Positions 17,495 to 25,776 of a DNA stretch of 39,247 nucleotides are shown in pieces. The notes under the pieces are model-generated. The model saw nothing but the letters and a program-made list of their open reading frames with translations, searched no databases and had not been told where the DNA came from. The stretch comes from Candidatus Heimdallarchaeota archaeon (GTDB lineage Archaea > Asgardarchaeota > Heimdallarchaeia > Heimdallarchaeales > Heimdallarchaeaceae). The position numbers were made by a program, and so were the translations under genes. Numbering within the stretch: position 1 is the stretch's first letter; every line of letters starts with the position of its first letter. The stretch is from contig JAEOTK010000137.1 in assembly GCA_016839875.1 (NCBI GenBank), positions 1-39,247 of the forward strand. Reading direction: 5' to 3'.

Positions 17495-19018
17495 TTAATC
17501 TAAACTTCCTACTTCTTTCTCAACTTCTTCGAGAATTTCACATGATTTGACAAGAGCTTTCATAGCGTTATGATCATCAAACAGAGGTCTATCTTCATCT
17601 AGATATTTAACATGTCTTCGAATAACCTCTTTAGCTTTAGTAACACCTTTACCAAACTCAAATTCTCTAAAGTCCAAAGCTTGTGCTGCTGCCATTAACT
17701 CAATGCCTAACACTCCGTAAGCATTATCTATTATCTGGAAATTCTTGAGCGCGGTGTTCATACCCATGGACACAAAATCCTCTTGATCTGCTGCCGCAGG
17801 TATTGATTGAATACTAGCTGGCATTGATAGAATTCTCATTTCAACAATTTGCATATCTGCAGTGTATTGACTTAACATTAAACCGGACATTAAGCCTGCA
17901 CCTTTAGTTAAGAATGGCGGTAATCCTACGCTCAATGCTGGATGATTTAACCTATTCATTCGACGTTCTGACATTACACAAACCATAGTTATGGCAGCTC
18001 CTGCTAAATCCATCGGTAAGCAGACAGGAGTACCTTGGAAATTGGCACCAGTTAATGTGAGCTTTTCTTCTGTAAAGAAAACAGGATTATCACCAACACC
18101 ATTTAGTTCTATCTCAACTTGAGATCGAGCCCAAGCTAGAGTATCATGAGCAGCTCCTAAAACTTGTGGAGCAGAACGCATTGAGTATGCATCTTGAACT
18201 TTAACTTTCAATTTTCCTTCATAGAGATCTCCGCCCTTAAACAATTTAGTTAGAGATTTTGCACATCTCACAGCTCCTGGAAATCCACGAATTTCATGCA
18301 ATTTTGGAGTATAAGGTTTCATATTTCCCATTAGAGCCTCAATTGACATTGCACATGCTATTTCAGCTTGTTTCATAAATCGCAATGCATCATAAAGCCA
18401 GATAGCACTCATTGCTGTAAGAAGATTGGATCCATTTATTGCAGCTAAACCATCTCTTGCTTGTAAACCAGGTACTTCAATACCTGCCCGATCCAAAGCC
18501 TCTTTTCCAGGTAGTAATTCTCCTTTGTAAAATGCTCGCCCTTCTCCCATTAGTAAAAGAGCAATCTGAGACATTGGAGCTAAATCACCTGAGGCCCCAA
18601 CAGATCCTTTTTCACAAACTTCAGGCGTAACTCCTTTATTTAACATCTCAATAAATGTTTGTGCAATAATAACTCTATTACCTGAATATCCATTTGCTAG
18701 AACATTTAACCTTCCTAACATTGCTGCTCGGATATGCTCTATTGGAGCAGCTTTTCCAATTCCAGCAGCGTGATTATATATCAAATACTTCTGAAATAAC
18801 AAAACTTCTTCATCGTTTAGGACCACTTCTGAAAATTCTCCTATTCCTGTGGTTATCCCATACATAATTTCTTTTGCTGCAATTTTCTCTTCTAGCATAT
18901 CCCTACATTTTTGCATTCGGTCAATTGCATCTGGATGCAGCTCAACTTTTTCATTATGTCTGGCAACATTTACAACATCTTCTATTGTCAACCCTTTTCC
19001 AGTAATTACATAAGTCAT
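17495..19018 (-). CDS. hutH: Histidine ammonia-lyase (MIO enzyme), copy 1
   Basis: Releases ammonia from an aromatic amino acid, most likely histidine to urocanate, with a self-formed MIO cofactor. With the ATG at 19018 (AGG nine bases upstream) the Ala-Ser-Gly triad that makes MIO falls at 142-144, the catalytic Tyr at 53 and His at 83. These match Pseudomonas putida HutH numbering; an in-frame TTG at 19024 is less likely. Other motifs are GVGDNPVFF and AADQEDFVSMG. The residue before His83 is Asn, where classical histidase has Ser, so other substrates are not excluded. Cotranscription with hutI supports histidine as substrate. It is divergent from a second lyase gene. Confidence 0.9.
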   Translation of the reverse strand: MTYVITGKGLTIEDVVNVARHNEKVELHPDAIDRMQKCRDMLEEKIAAKEIMYGITTGIGEFSEVVLNDEEVLLFQKYLIYNHAAGIGKAAPIEHIRAAMLGRLNVLANGYSGNRVIIAQTFIEMLNKGVTPEVCEKGSVGASGDLAPMSQIALLLMGEGRAFYKGELLPGKEALDRAGIEVPGLQARDGLAAINGSNLLTAMSAIWLYDALRFMKQAEIACAMSIEALMGNMKPYTPKLHEIRGFPGAVRCAKSLTKLFKGGDLYEGKLKVKVQDAYSMRSAPQVLGAAHDTLAWARSQVEIELNGVGDNPVFFTEEKLTLTGANFQGTPVCLPMDLAGAAITMVCVMSERRMNRLNHPALSVGLPPFLTKGAGLMSGLMLSQYTADMQIVEMRILSMPASIQSIPAAADQEDFVSMGMNTALKNFQIIDNAYGVLGIELMAAAQALDFREFEFGKGVTKAKEVIRRHVKYLDEDRPLFDDHNAMKALVKSCEILEEVEKEVGSLD

Positions 19019-19165
19019 ATTCAATCGCCTAATTTGATTTTTAAAAATCTTTTCGAACTAAGTTTAAAATTCTTGTCAAATGTATCCGAAATATAATACA
19101 TAGAATTAGAATTTGGGGAAAGCACAATGAATAAATAATTCCTAATCTAAAATTATTAGATAAAT
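19019..19165. promoter_or_regulatory. Divergent promoter region between the two ammonia-lyase genes
   Basis: The gap holds a perfect 14-bp palindrome, GATTTTTAAAAATC (19036-19049), just upstream of the minus-strand start, and a plus-strand TATA-like AAATATAATAC (about 19090-19100). That TATA lies inside the inverted repeat ATGTAT/ATACAT (19080-19085 and 19096-19101). ATCTAA/TTAGAT (19145-19150 and 19156-19161) forms a third inverted repeat just before the plus-strand ATG. Shared regulation of both lyases is plausible. Confidence 0.4.
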
Positions 19166-20707
19166 ATGGACCAAGAATTTGTAGTTTTAGATGGAGAATC
19201 TCTAACTATTGACGATTTAATTATGATAACTCGTTTTGGAAAAGAAGTTAAAATTAGTGAGGTTGGAAGAAAAAGAATCAAAGATGCAAGAAAAATCATT
19301 GATGAAAAACTTGAGAAAAACGAAATCATTTACGGTGTATCTACTGGTTTTGGAAAGTTAGCAAATACGGTAATATCTCCTTCAGAGAGAGAGATTTTGC
19401 AAAAGAACATTATACAATCACACAGCATAGGTTTTGGTCCTAATATACCTGATGAAATCGTTTTAGGTGCAATGGCAATTGAACTTAATTCTTTTTGCAG
19501 AGGAGGAAGTGGTATCAGAATTGAGATTGCTGATATGCTTGAACAATTAATTAACAAAAGAGTTATACCTTTGGTACCTAGCATAGGTTCTTTGGGTGCT
19601 AGTGGAGATCTATCCCCACTTGCATATATTGCAAGAGTTATCATAGGTGAAGGAAAAGCTAAACTGAATGATGAGGTACTTGATAGTGCAGAAATTCTTT
19701 CAAGATTAAATTTGTCTCCTATTGAACTTATAGCCAAAGAAGGGATATCTCTGATTAATGGTACTCATGTTCTATCTTCTTATGCTGCACATGCAGTTTT
19801 TGATGCAATTAACGTTTTAGAAAATTCAGTCATAGCAGTTGGTTTTACTTTAGAAGCTTTTGAAGGGAACATTGATGCTTTCTCTCCTTTTATTATGAAG
19901 TTACGTCCGCACAAAGGTCAAATGAAATTTGCAAAAGCTATTTGCAAGGTTCTACAAGGAGGAGAATTACGTAAGAAAAAACCTAAACGAATTCAAGATC
20001 CTTATTCAATAAGGTGTTCTCCACAAGTTCATGGAGCTATCATTGATGTTGTTGAATACTGTAAGAAAGTAGTAGAAGTTGAAATAAACTCTACAACAGA
20101 TAATCCATTAATAAATATAGAAGATTCAGTTGTAGCTTCAGGTGGTAATTTTCATGGAGAACCTATCGCTCTTGCAATGGATTATCTAAGTATATCTATG
20201 ACAGATCTAGGAAATATTTCTGAACGAAGAGTAAATCTCTTGTTAGATACATCCATATCTGAACTTCCAGCGTTCTTAACTAAAAAACCAGGATTAAACT
20301 CAGGCTTGATGATGATTCAATATGCTGATGCCGCCCTATCAGCAGAAAATAAAATTCTGGCAACACCGGCTTCAATAGACAATGCAACTGTATCTGCTAA
20401 CCAAGAAGATCATGTATCTATGGGATTAATTGCAAGTAAGAAAGCTTATCAACTCGTAAACAATGTTGCAAAAATGATAGGCATAGAAATATATACTGCA
20501 TGTCAAGGGATAGAATTTCTTGAAGACAAAGATCTATCTGCTGTTCTAGATTCAATTTATCAATTTATCAGAAAGGAAATACCACCTTTGAAAGAAGACA
20601 AACAATTTGATGAAGAGGTTTATTGGGTTATAGATAGAATTGAAGACAGATCATTTATCAAGCTTGCACATAAAGAAACGGGAGAGTTACTTGGTGATAT
20701 CAAGTGA
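19166..20707 (+). CDS. Histidine ammonia-lyase family protein, copy 2
   Basis: A second MIO-dependent aromatic amino acid lyase of 513 residues, divergent from hutH copy 1. The MIO triad Ala-Ser-Gly is at 145-147 (GSLGASGDLSPL), the catalytic Tyr is in IIYGVSTGFGKLA (about 56), and the selectivity pair is Ser-His (85-86, IIQSHSIGFG), as in classical histidase. SANQEDHVSMG also matches the histidase pattern, so by these residues it is the more canonical histidase of the two. It is translationally coupled to a phosphoesterase (GTGA overlap). Either it is the true HutH and copy 1 is divergent, or the two act on different amino acids or under different conditions. Confidence 0.88.
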   Translation: MDQEFVVLDGESLTIDDLIMITRFGKEVKISEVGRKRIKDARKIIDEKLEKNEIIYGVSTGFGKLANTVISPSEREILQKNIIQSHSIGFGPNIPDEIVLGAMAIELNSFCRGGSGIRIEIADMLEQLINKRVIPLVPSIGSLGASGDLSPLAYIARVIIGEGKAKLNDEVLDSAEILSRLNLSPIELIAKEGISLINGTHVLSSYAAHAVFDAINVLENSVIAVGFTLEAFEGNIDAFSPFIMKLRPHKGQMKFAKAICKVLQGGELRKKKPKRIQDPYSIRCSPQVHGAIIDVVEYCKKVVEVEINSTTDNPLINIEDSVVASGGNFHGEPIALAMDYLSISMTDLGNISERRVNLLLDTSISELPAFLTKKPGLNSGLMMIQYADAALSAENKILATPASIDNATVSANQEDHVSMGLIASKKAYQLVNNVAKMIGIEIYTACQGIEFLEDKDLSAVLDSIYQFIRKEIPPLKEDKQFDEEVYWVIDRIEDRSFIKLAHKETGELLGDIK

Positions 20708-21558
20708 ATATTGCAGTAATTGGAGATATTCATGGTAGTATTGCGAATCTAAAAAGAATTATTCAACAATCGAAAAAAGCTCAGATAATTTTTATTACTG
20801 GAGATATCACTGGAACAATCTCGTATCCATTAGTTGTGAAATCAATACTTAAAAGCAAGAGAATCTCTAGAGAGAAATATGCTGAACTTGTCTATAATGA
20901 TTATCTTCCTGAGTTCATCAAATACCAATTAAAATCTGCAGAAAAAATTATCAAAATTCTTCTGAAGATTGATAAACCGATCTTCTTTACTCATGGTAAT
21001 AGTGACGTAATAGAAGCGAGGGATTTTTTCACTCAAATCTCCAAAGAACATGAAAATCTTCACTATATAGGAAATTCTGTTCAAATATATGAGAAGTGGC
21101 TAGTATCAGGATATGGTTACTGTTCACCAGCTAAATACAGAACACCTTTTGAAACACCAGGAGAGAAAGAGGAGAAGGAGATAATCAAAGATTTAGCTGG
21201 ATTAGAAAAAGAAATCCTAAACTATTCTGAATCAAATGATTACACTTTAGTTGGTCTTTTTCATGAACCACCATTAAACTCAAAGTTAGATTTCATATCT
21301 AATAAGTCTCATGTAGGTAGTGAACTAATCTTGAATCATATTTCGAAGATCCCATATGATTATGTTTTTTCTGGACACATCCATGAATCTCAAAATTACG
21401 AGAAAACAAAAAATCGAATATTAATTAATCCTGGTCCTTTAGTGAATGGTGAATGGGCTTCTTTGGATATTGATAAGAAAAAGGTTCAATTAAATCAGCT
21501 CAAATTGAATTTTACATTGAAAGGATTTGCCTATAAAACTCGTGATATTTTCAAATAA
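20704..21558 (+). CDS. Calcineurin-like metallophosphoesterase
   Basis: A dimetal phosphoesterase of the calcineurin superfamily with unknown substrate. Motifs in order: GDIHGS (residues 7-12), TGDITG (about 32-37), THGNSDVIE (the GNxD motif, about 97), GLFHEPP, and SGHIHES with the two late His ligands. It starts with GTG overlapping the stop of the preceding ammonia-lyase (GTGA), so the two are translationally coupled, an unusual pairing. The 284-residue length fits a stand-alone archaeal phosphodiesterase of the YfcE/Icc type. The link to histidine metabolism is only positional. Confidence 0.82.
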   Translation: MNIAVIGDIHGSIANLKRIIQQSKKAQIIFITGDITGTISYPLVVKSILKSKRISREKYAELVYNDYLPEFIKYQLKSAEKIIKILLKIDKPIFFTHGNSDVIEARDFFTQISKEHENLHYIGNSVQIYEKWLVSGYGYCSPAKYRTPFETPGEKEEKEIIKDLAGLEKEILNYSESNDYTLVGLFHEPPLNSKLDFISNKSHVGSELILNHISKIPYDYVFSGHIHESQNYEKTKNRILINPGPLVNGEWASLDIDKKKVQLNQLKLNFTLKGFAYKTRDIFK

Positions 21559-21564
21559 CTATTC

Positions 21565-21633
21565 AGTCCTTAGACACATCAATACAACCACAAAATTAAT
21601 AAGGACTTATTTTTACTCAAAATTAGTAAAAAT
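21565..21633. repeat. Two tandem inverted repeats before the aminotransferase gene
   Basis: AGTCCTTA (21565-21572) pairs with TAAGGACT (21600-21607) across 27 bases and is followed by a T-rich run, which could end the upstream transcript. ATTTTTACT (21609-21617) pairs perfectly with AGTAAAAAT (21625-21633) across 7 bases and ends three bases before the ribosome binding site of the next gene. The second repeat lies where transcription should start downstream of an ATTAATAA box, so it may be an operator. Confidence 0.4.
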
Positions 21634-21647
21634 ATAGGTGTTAGAAT

Positions 21648-22790
21648 TTGACAGACATGATACCAGTAGTTGACGTAGATATAAAGGATAAAGAGATCAA
21701 AGCTGTTGAGGAAGTAGTAAAAAGCAAATTTTTGATTGAAGGAAATAATGCTCGATCATTTGAGAAAAAGTTTTCTGATTTTTCAGGATGTAAATATACT
21801 GCAACAGTTGTCAATGGTACATGTGCTTTGCATCTAGCACTTGTAGCTTTAGACATTGGACCACAAGATGAGGTAATAACAACGCCATATACTTTCATCG
21901 CTTCATCAAATTCAATTTTATTCACAGGAGCAGTACCAATTTTTGTAGATATAGACAAAGAAACGTACAACATAGATCCAGAGAAAATTGAGGAGAAAAT
22001 CACAGAGAAAACAAAAGCGATTATGCCTGTACATATATTTGGAAATCCCTGTGACATGAAAGCTATAGAGGATATAGCAGAGGATCGTGACCTCATTATT
22101 ATCGAGGATTGTGCCCAAGGACATGGGGCTTTAATTGATGGGAAACACGTAGGTAACTTTGGGGATATTGGATGTTTTTCCTTTTATGGAACAAAAAATC
22201 TAATCGGAGGGGAAGGAGGAGCTGTAGTAACCAACAATGAAGAATTATCAGAGAAAATTAAAAGCATCAAAAATCATGGAAGAAGTCCACAAGGAGGGTA
22301 TGCCCATTATCTGATTGGCTACAATTTTCGAATGACAGATATGACAGCGGCTATTATGAATGTTCAAATGGATAGAGCAGAAGAGATTCTTTCCAAAAGA
22401 CACGACAACGGTGATAGATACAGACGAGAATTGAGTGAAATTGAAGATCTAATGCTACAAAAAGTGTTACCAGGTCATCAACATTCTGATTATATAATGG
22501 CCCCATTGGTTCTCAAAGAAGATGTTAGTCAAGAACAGATGATAGAGTATTTGAAATCCAAAAATATTGGTTCAAGATCAATCTATTCAATGCTATCATA
22601 TCAACAACCAGCTTATCAAGACCTATCGGGATGGCATCTTTCTAAAGTTGTAGACTATCCTGACTATTCAACTACATCATGTTTAAATGCAGAATTCATA
22701 GCTTCAAAGCACTTCGAATTACCAATGGTTACTTCATTAACCGAAGAATCGATAGATTACATTGTCAAAACACTTCATGACTTTTTCTAG
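21648..22790 (+). CDS. DegT/DnrJ/EryC1/StrS-family PLP aminotransferase
   Basis: A fold-type I aminotransferase, typically transferring an amino group to a keto-sugar nucleotide for surface glycans. The PLP lysine is Lys183 in FSFYGTKNLIGGEGG, with the cofactor-binding EDCAQGHGA and NGTCALHLAL motifs upstream. The 380-residue length is normal. A TTG is taken as start because AGGTG lies seven bases upstream; an ATG three codons later is possible. No glycosyltransferase or nucleotide-sugar genes are adjacent, so the substrate cannot be inferred. Inverted repeats lie directly upstream. Confidence 0.86.
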   Translation: MTDMIPVVDVDIKDKEIKAVEEVVKSKFLIEGNNARSFEKKFSDFSGCKYTATVVNGTCALHLALVALDIGPQDEVITTPYTFIASSNSILFTGAVPIFVDIDKETYNIDPEKIEEKITEKTKAIMPVHIFGNPCDMKAIEDIAEDRDLIIIEDCAQGHGALIDGKHVGNFGDIGCFSFYGTKNLIGGEGGAVVTNNEELSEKIKSIKNHGRSPQGGYAHYLIGYNFRMTDMTAAIMNVQMDRAEEILSKRHDNGDRYRRELSEIEDLMLQKVLPGHQHSDYIMAPLVLKEDVSQEQMIEYLKSKNIGSRSIYSMLSYQQPAYQDLSGWHLSKVVDYPDYSTTSCLNAEFIASKHFELPMVTSLTEESIDYIVKTLHDFF

Positions 22791-22899
22791 TGATTATTAA
22801 ATCGGAATAGAACTTAAAATCAAGGTAATTTCGGATAATTTGGTGTTTATCAGTTCCGAAAACCTTTTTTGAACAAAAGAAAAAATAGAAGTGAGAGAT

Positions 22900-23805
22900 A
22901 TGAGTAGTTCAGATGGAGACGATTTTCCTTTATACATGTACTCTGTTAATGTAAAAGAAGATAAGGATGTTCAACTTGAAGTAGTATACCAAGGAGAGAG
23001 TGCAGGAATAGATAATGTATTTCTAATTGGAAAAAAGAATAATCTAGTTTCAGACATTGCCAAAGCTGTTGTCTTTACAAAGGCAAAAGAAGGAAGTTCA
23101 TTCACAATTAGCTTTCCAATTTGGGAGGATGGCACATTTCAAGCTGTTGTTGAAAAGGAAGGAAAATACATCTATGAACCAGGAGAAGCTCATAACATAG
23201 TTTTTCGTGGGAGAGGTGTATTCTTAGATCTAAGAAAAATATTCCACTTAGCAAAAGACATTGAATTACCAAAAGGGCTACCAAAAGAAAAGACCAAAAA
23301 AGCTAAGAAAGCAGAAAAAGAGGAAACCCCTAAAGTAGAGGAAGATATCTCATTGCCTTCTGCATACGATGATGATAATATGCTAACTTTGAAACCAAAG
23401 GATTTCAGAGTTTTTGGACCAGAATTAAAAAACAACTTAATCCAGCTGTTAGAATATCTTGAAAATAAGAAGAGTCAGAAGCTAATTTTTGATAGAATAA
23501 TTCTACCTGATATTTCACGATCACTCAAGCAATGTATTTCTGAAGAAGGTCGTGCTTCAGTCTATGACTTGTGCTTTCCTATCATCATCTTTGTTGAAAA
23601 AGCACTAATTTTCGGTGGTATGATTCATGAACAAGTTGAAGATGAAGATAGATATCATAAATACCAAAATGAAGTAGTTGCTAATATAAAAGAAACAAAG
23701 AAGAAGATAAAGAACACAGAATTCTTACATTCAACTGACGTTATTAAAAGAGAATATGATGATGATGTTCATGAATTGAAGATGAGACTTCGTCGAGAGA
23801 TTTAG
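22900..23805 (+). CDS. Unknown two-domain protein with charged linker
   Basis: Not recognised. The 301 residues appear to comprise an N-terminal beta-rich domain (about 8-120), a Lys/Glu-rich flexible linker (about 120-150, with KKAKKAEKEE) and a helical C-terminal domain (about 170-301) with SRSLKQCISEEGRA and a long charged final helix. There is no signal peptide or membrane helix, so it should be cytosolic. A GTG at 22891 is in frame, but GTGAGA there looks like the ribosome binding site for the ATG at 22900. It converges on the kinase gene, the stop codons overlapping by four bases. Confidence 0.6.
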   Translation: MSSSDGDDFPLYMYSVNVKEDKDVQLEVVYQGESAGIDNVFLIGKKNNLVSDIAKAVVFTKAKEGSSFTISFPIWEDGTFQAVVEKEGKYIYEPGEAHNIVFRGRGVFLDLRKIFHLAKDIELPKGLPKEKTKKAKKAEKEETPKVEEDISLPSAYDDDNMLTLKPKDFRVFGPELKNNLIQLLEYLENKKSQKLIFDRIILPDISRSLKQCISEEGRASVYDLCFPIIIFVEKALIFGGMIHEQVEDEDRYHKYQNEVVANIKETKKKIKNTEFLHSTDVIKREYDDDVHELKMRLRREI

Positions 23806-24968
23806 TTAGATTCTTGAACATTTATCTCTTTCATGGCATATTGATGGTATCCAGTTAAAACTCTGATGTAGTTATATCTTATATCAGGAATATCCACTTG
23901 TTCATCTAAATCGATTTCTAATTTTTCTATAGTATCAAGTTTATTTTCAGTTGAAACAATCAAGAATTCAAAACTTTGGGCATTCTTTAAAACTCGTGAA
24001 CTTATTTGCTGGTTACCCCGTCCTAGTAGAAAGCCTTGCCCACCGATTGGAGTTAATATTATCTTGATATCTTTTCCCTTTGTTAGTTCAAACAAGCCTT
24101 CTTCATTTACATCTCTAGCAATAATTTTACCCTCAGAAAGAAGGTCAACTCCTAGGAGAGTTTTATCGACACCTAATTCTTTCATAACATGGAACACTGT
24201 ACTCCCTGTTCCTAATACAACAAAATCCTTCAGAACATCGCTCTCTTCTTTAAGTTCTAAAGAAATTGATGAATAAATATCAGGAGAGTCAACAGATGAG
24301 GAGACCTTTCCTCCTTGAATTAGACCTAGTTTTTGAGGTACCATTAACTGTCCATATAATCTAGCTTGAACTTTATTTTCTCTAAACAACTCTTCATTAA
24401 CATCCATAACATCTTCAGGAGCTAATACTGTCTCTCCATGAACCATTTCATCCAAAATTTCTCCTAAATCTTGAGGTCGGTATAGAAAACAACCACTAAA
24501 CATCTTCACTCCTGACGGGATTCCAAGAACTGGTATTTTGTCTCCAATGATCGATGTTACATCCCTTGCTGTACCATCTCCCCCAACAAAGATGATCAGG
24601 TCTACTTCTTTTTCTAAGAAAACCTTACACGCGCTTTTTGTATCTTCTGAAGATGTTCGATCTTCTACAGGTGAATAAACGATTTCCTTGTTTATTTCAA
24701 AATCATCAATAATATTTGCACCCATTGGATCATCACAATAATAGAAATGAAGAGGTAATTGAGGGGGTATCGATTTTAATGCTTGTTGAACTCTTTCGAA
24801 AGAATACTCCTCACCTTGTTCAAAAAAGTCCCAAGCTTGTTCTATATCATCAGTTCCTTTCCATGCTTTTTTTCCACCCAAACCTGCTATGGGATTAACA
24901 AGAAAACCAATTCTCAGCGTCACAAGAGTGTCTTTATTTGTGGTTAATTTAACCTTTTTGTCACGCAT
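23802..24968 (-). CDS. ATP-NAD kinase / AcoX-like protein
   Basis: Belongs to the NAD-kinase/diacylglycerol-kinase superfamily, AcoX branch. Evidence is the N-terminal RIGFLVNPIAGLGG, the nucleotide-binding IFVGGDGTARDV and the GIPSGVKMFSG block, followed by the late GGQGFLLGRGNQQIS segment. The 388 residues fit the AcoX-type family, which is larger than NadK, and the true phosphate acceptor is unsettled in this group. The family motif begins only at residue 18; the first 15 residues (RDKKVKLTTNKDT) may be a real extension, or translation may begin at the GTG at 24923. It converges on and overlaps the upstream-strand unknown gene by four bases. Confidence 0.82.
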   Translation of the reverse strand: MRDKKVKLTTNKDTLVTLRIGFLVNPIAGLGGKKAWKGTDDIEQAWDFFEQGEEYSFERVQQALKSIPPQLPLHFYYCDDPMGANIIDDFEINKEIVYSPVEDRTSSEDTKSACKVFLEKEVDLIIFVGGDGTARDVTSIIGDKIPVLGIPSGVKMFSGCFLYRPQDLGEILDEMVHGETVLAPEDVMDVNEELFRENKVQARLYGQLMVPQKLGLIQGGKVSSSVDSPDIYSSISLELKEESDVLKDFVVLGTGSTVFHVMKELGVDKTLLGVDLLSEGKIIARDVNEEGLFELTKGKDIKIILTPIGGQGFLLGRGNQQISSRVLKNAQSFEFLIVSTENKLDTIEKLEIDLDEQVDIPDIRYNYIRVLTGYHQYAMKEINVQESN

Positions 24969-24993
24969 TATTAACTAAAAACGGATACAACAA

Positions 24994-25374
24994 CTACTCT
25001 TTTGATTCCTCTTTCTTTGGAGAGAAATAAAGATCAATAAGTCTTGAGAAAGAGATTTTCTTCCCCAGTCTTTTCTCAACACTGCGTTTGTGTAGAAAGT
25101 AAGCTAATACATATACTCCAATTATTATAACATATCCGAAAAGTGTGAAATATGGATTGACGGCTAACAAATCTGCTCGTGCATCAGTAAAGAACATTGG
25201 ATACGCAAACATTGAGACCAACCAAATTAATCCCCATAAACTGAATGTTAATAATAAATCAAAGCCTGTCCATTTACCTAAGATAATAGAAAATAATATT
25301 GTTTCAAGAATAGCTATTATTAAGTAAGCAGAACCATAGAAATACAATAGTTCGCGTCTTTTAAATTCAGTCAC
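24994..25374 (-). CDS. Small three-helix membrane protein, unknown function
   Basis: No recognised family. In 126 residues there are hydrophobic segments at about 10-32, 37-60 and 74-93, then a long basic cytoplasmic tail (HKRSVEKRLGKK) ending in Lys/Glu-rich sequence. It starts with GTG; no better-placed ATG is nearby. It lies 25 bp upstream of the AcoX-like gene on the same strand and could be cotranscribed with it. Nothing in the sequence points to a catalytic role. Confidence 0.5.
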   Translation of the reverse strand: MTEFKRRELLYFYGSAYLIIAILETILFSIILGKWTGFDLLLTFSLWGLIWLVSMFAYPMFFTDARADLLAVNPYFTLFGYVIIIGVYVLAYFLHKRSVEKRLGKKISFSRLIDLYFSPKKEESKE

Positions 25375-25507
25375 AAGTTTGATTGGGTAAAAGTTGTTAA
25401 AAAGTTAACGTATTGTCTTTTTTAATCAAACAAATCTATTTTCACTGAATTACAACTTTTTTAAGCAATTTTATCAGTTTTTAATTTTCTTGCACTGAAT
25501 TAGGAAA

Positions 25508-25515
25508 AATATATA
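25508..25515 (+). promoter_or_regulatory. TATA box upstream of the structured leader
   Basis: GGAAAAATATATAAG combines a purine-rich BRE-like element with a strong TATA box. Transcription should start near 25538, leaving about 240 nt before the next start codon. A weaker CTATATATGA at 25527-25535 is an alternative. Confidence 0.5.
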
Positions 25516-25537
25516 AGTTAAAATGACTATATATGAT

Positions 25538-25776
25538 TACTAGAACGTTAGAGTCGGAAAAATACCAGAAAAACTGGTAAGTGAAATACGTATTTTCAAT
25601 ATGTATGGAAACCAACTGAACTAGGGTAGATTAGCGGTAATTGGACCTACCAAACATTTATAAGGATGGAAGTTAGGGGTGATTATCACTGGCAAAGAAA
25701 CGACTCTTAGAGAGGCTCTAAAGAGTAAGACAATCAATAGAATTGATTGAGTGCAAGAAAATAAAAGGTGTAAAAA
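25538..25776 (+). ncRNA. Hairpin-rich leader or small RNA upstream of the winged-helix gene
   Basis: This part of a 400-bp gene-free stretch folds into several perfect hairpins: TACCAG/CTGGTA (25563-25579), ATACGTATT/AATATGTAT (25586-25606), GGTAG/CTACC (25625-25651), ACTCTT-AGAG/CTCT-AAGAGT with one bulged A (25703-25726), and CAATCAAT/ATTGATTG (25731-25749). The TTGG/CCAA and GGT/ACC pairings around 25636-25653 compete with the third. A GTG frame of 23 codons (25679-25750), ending at the last hairpin, could be an upstream peptide. It matches no tRNA, SRP RNA or RNase P signature that I can see. It may be a regulatory leader or an independent RNA. The rest of the gap, 25375-25500, holds only T-rich and A-rich sequence. 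Confidence 0.4.

Noticed and set aside
21641..22096. Long minus-strand open frames opposite the aminotransferase, ammonia-lyase and E1 genes
   Set aside because: They lie wholly antisense to clear family members, have Ser/Ile-rich composition typical of antisense reading, and no ribosome binding sites.
25538..25776. tRNA, SRP RNA or RNase P RNA in the long leader
   Set aside because: No T-loop consensus, no SRP helix-8 motif and no RNase P conserved regions could be found.
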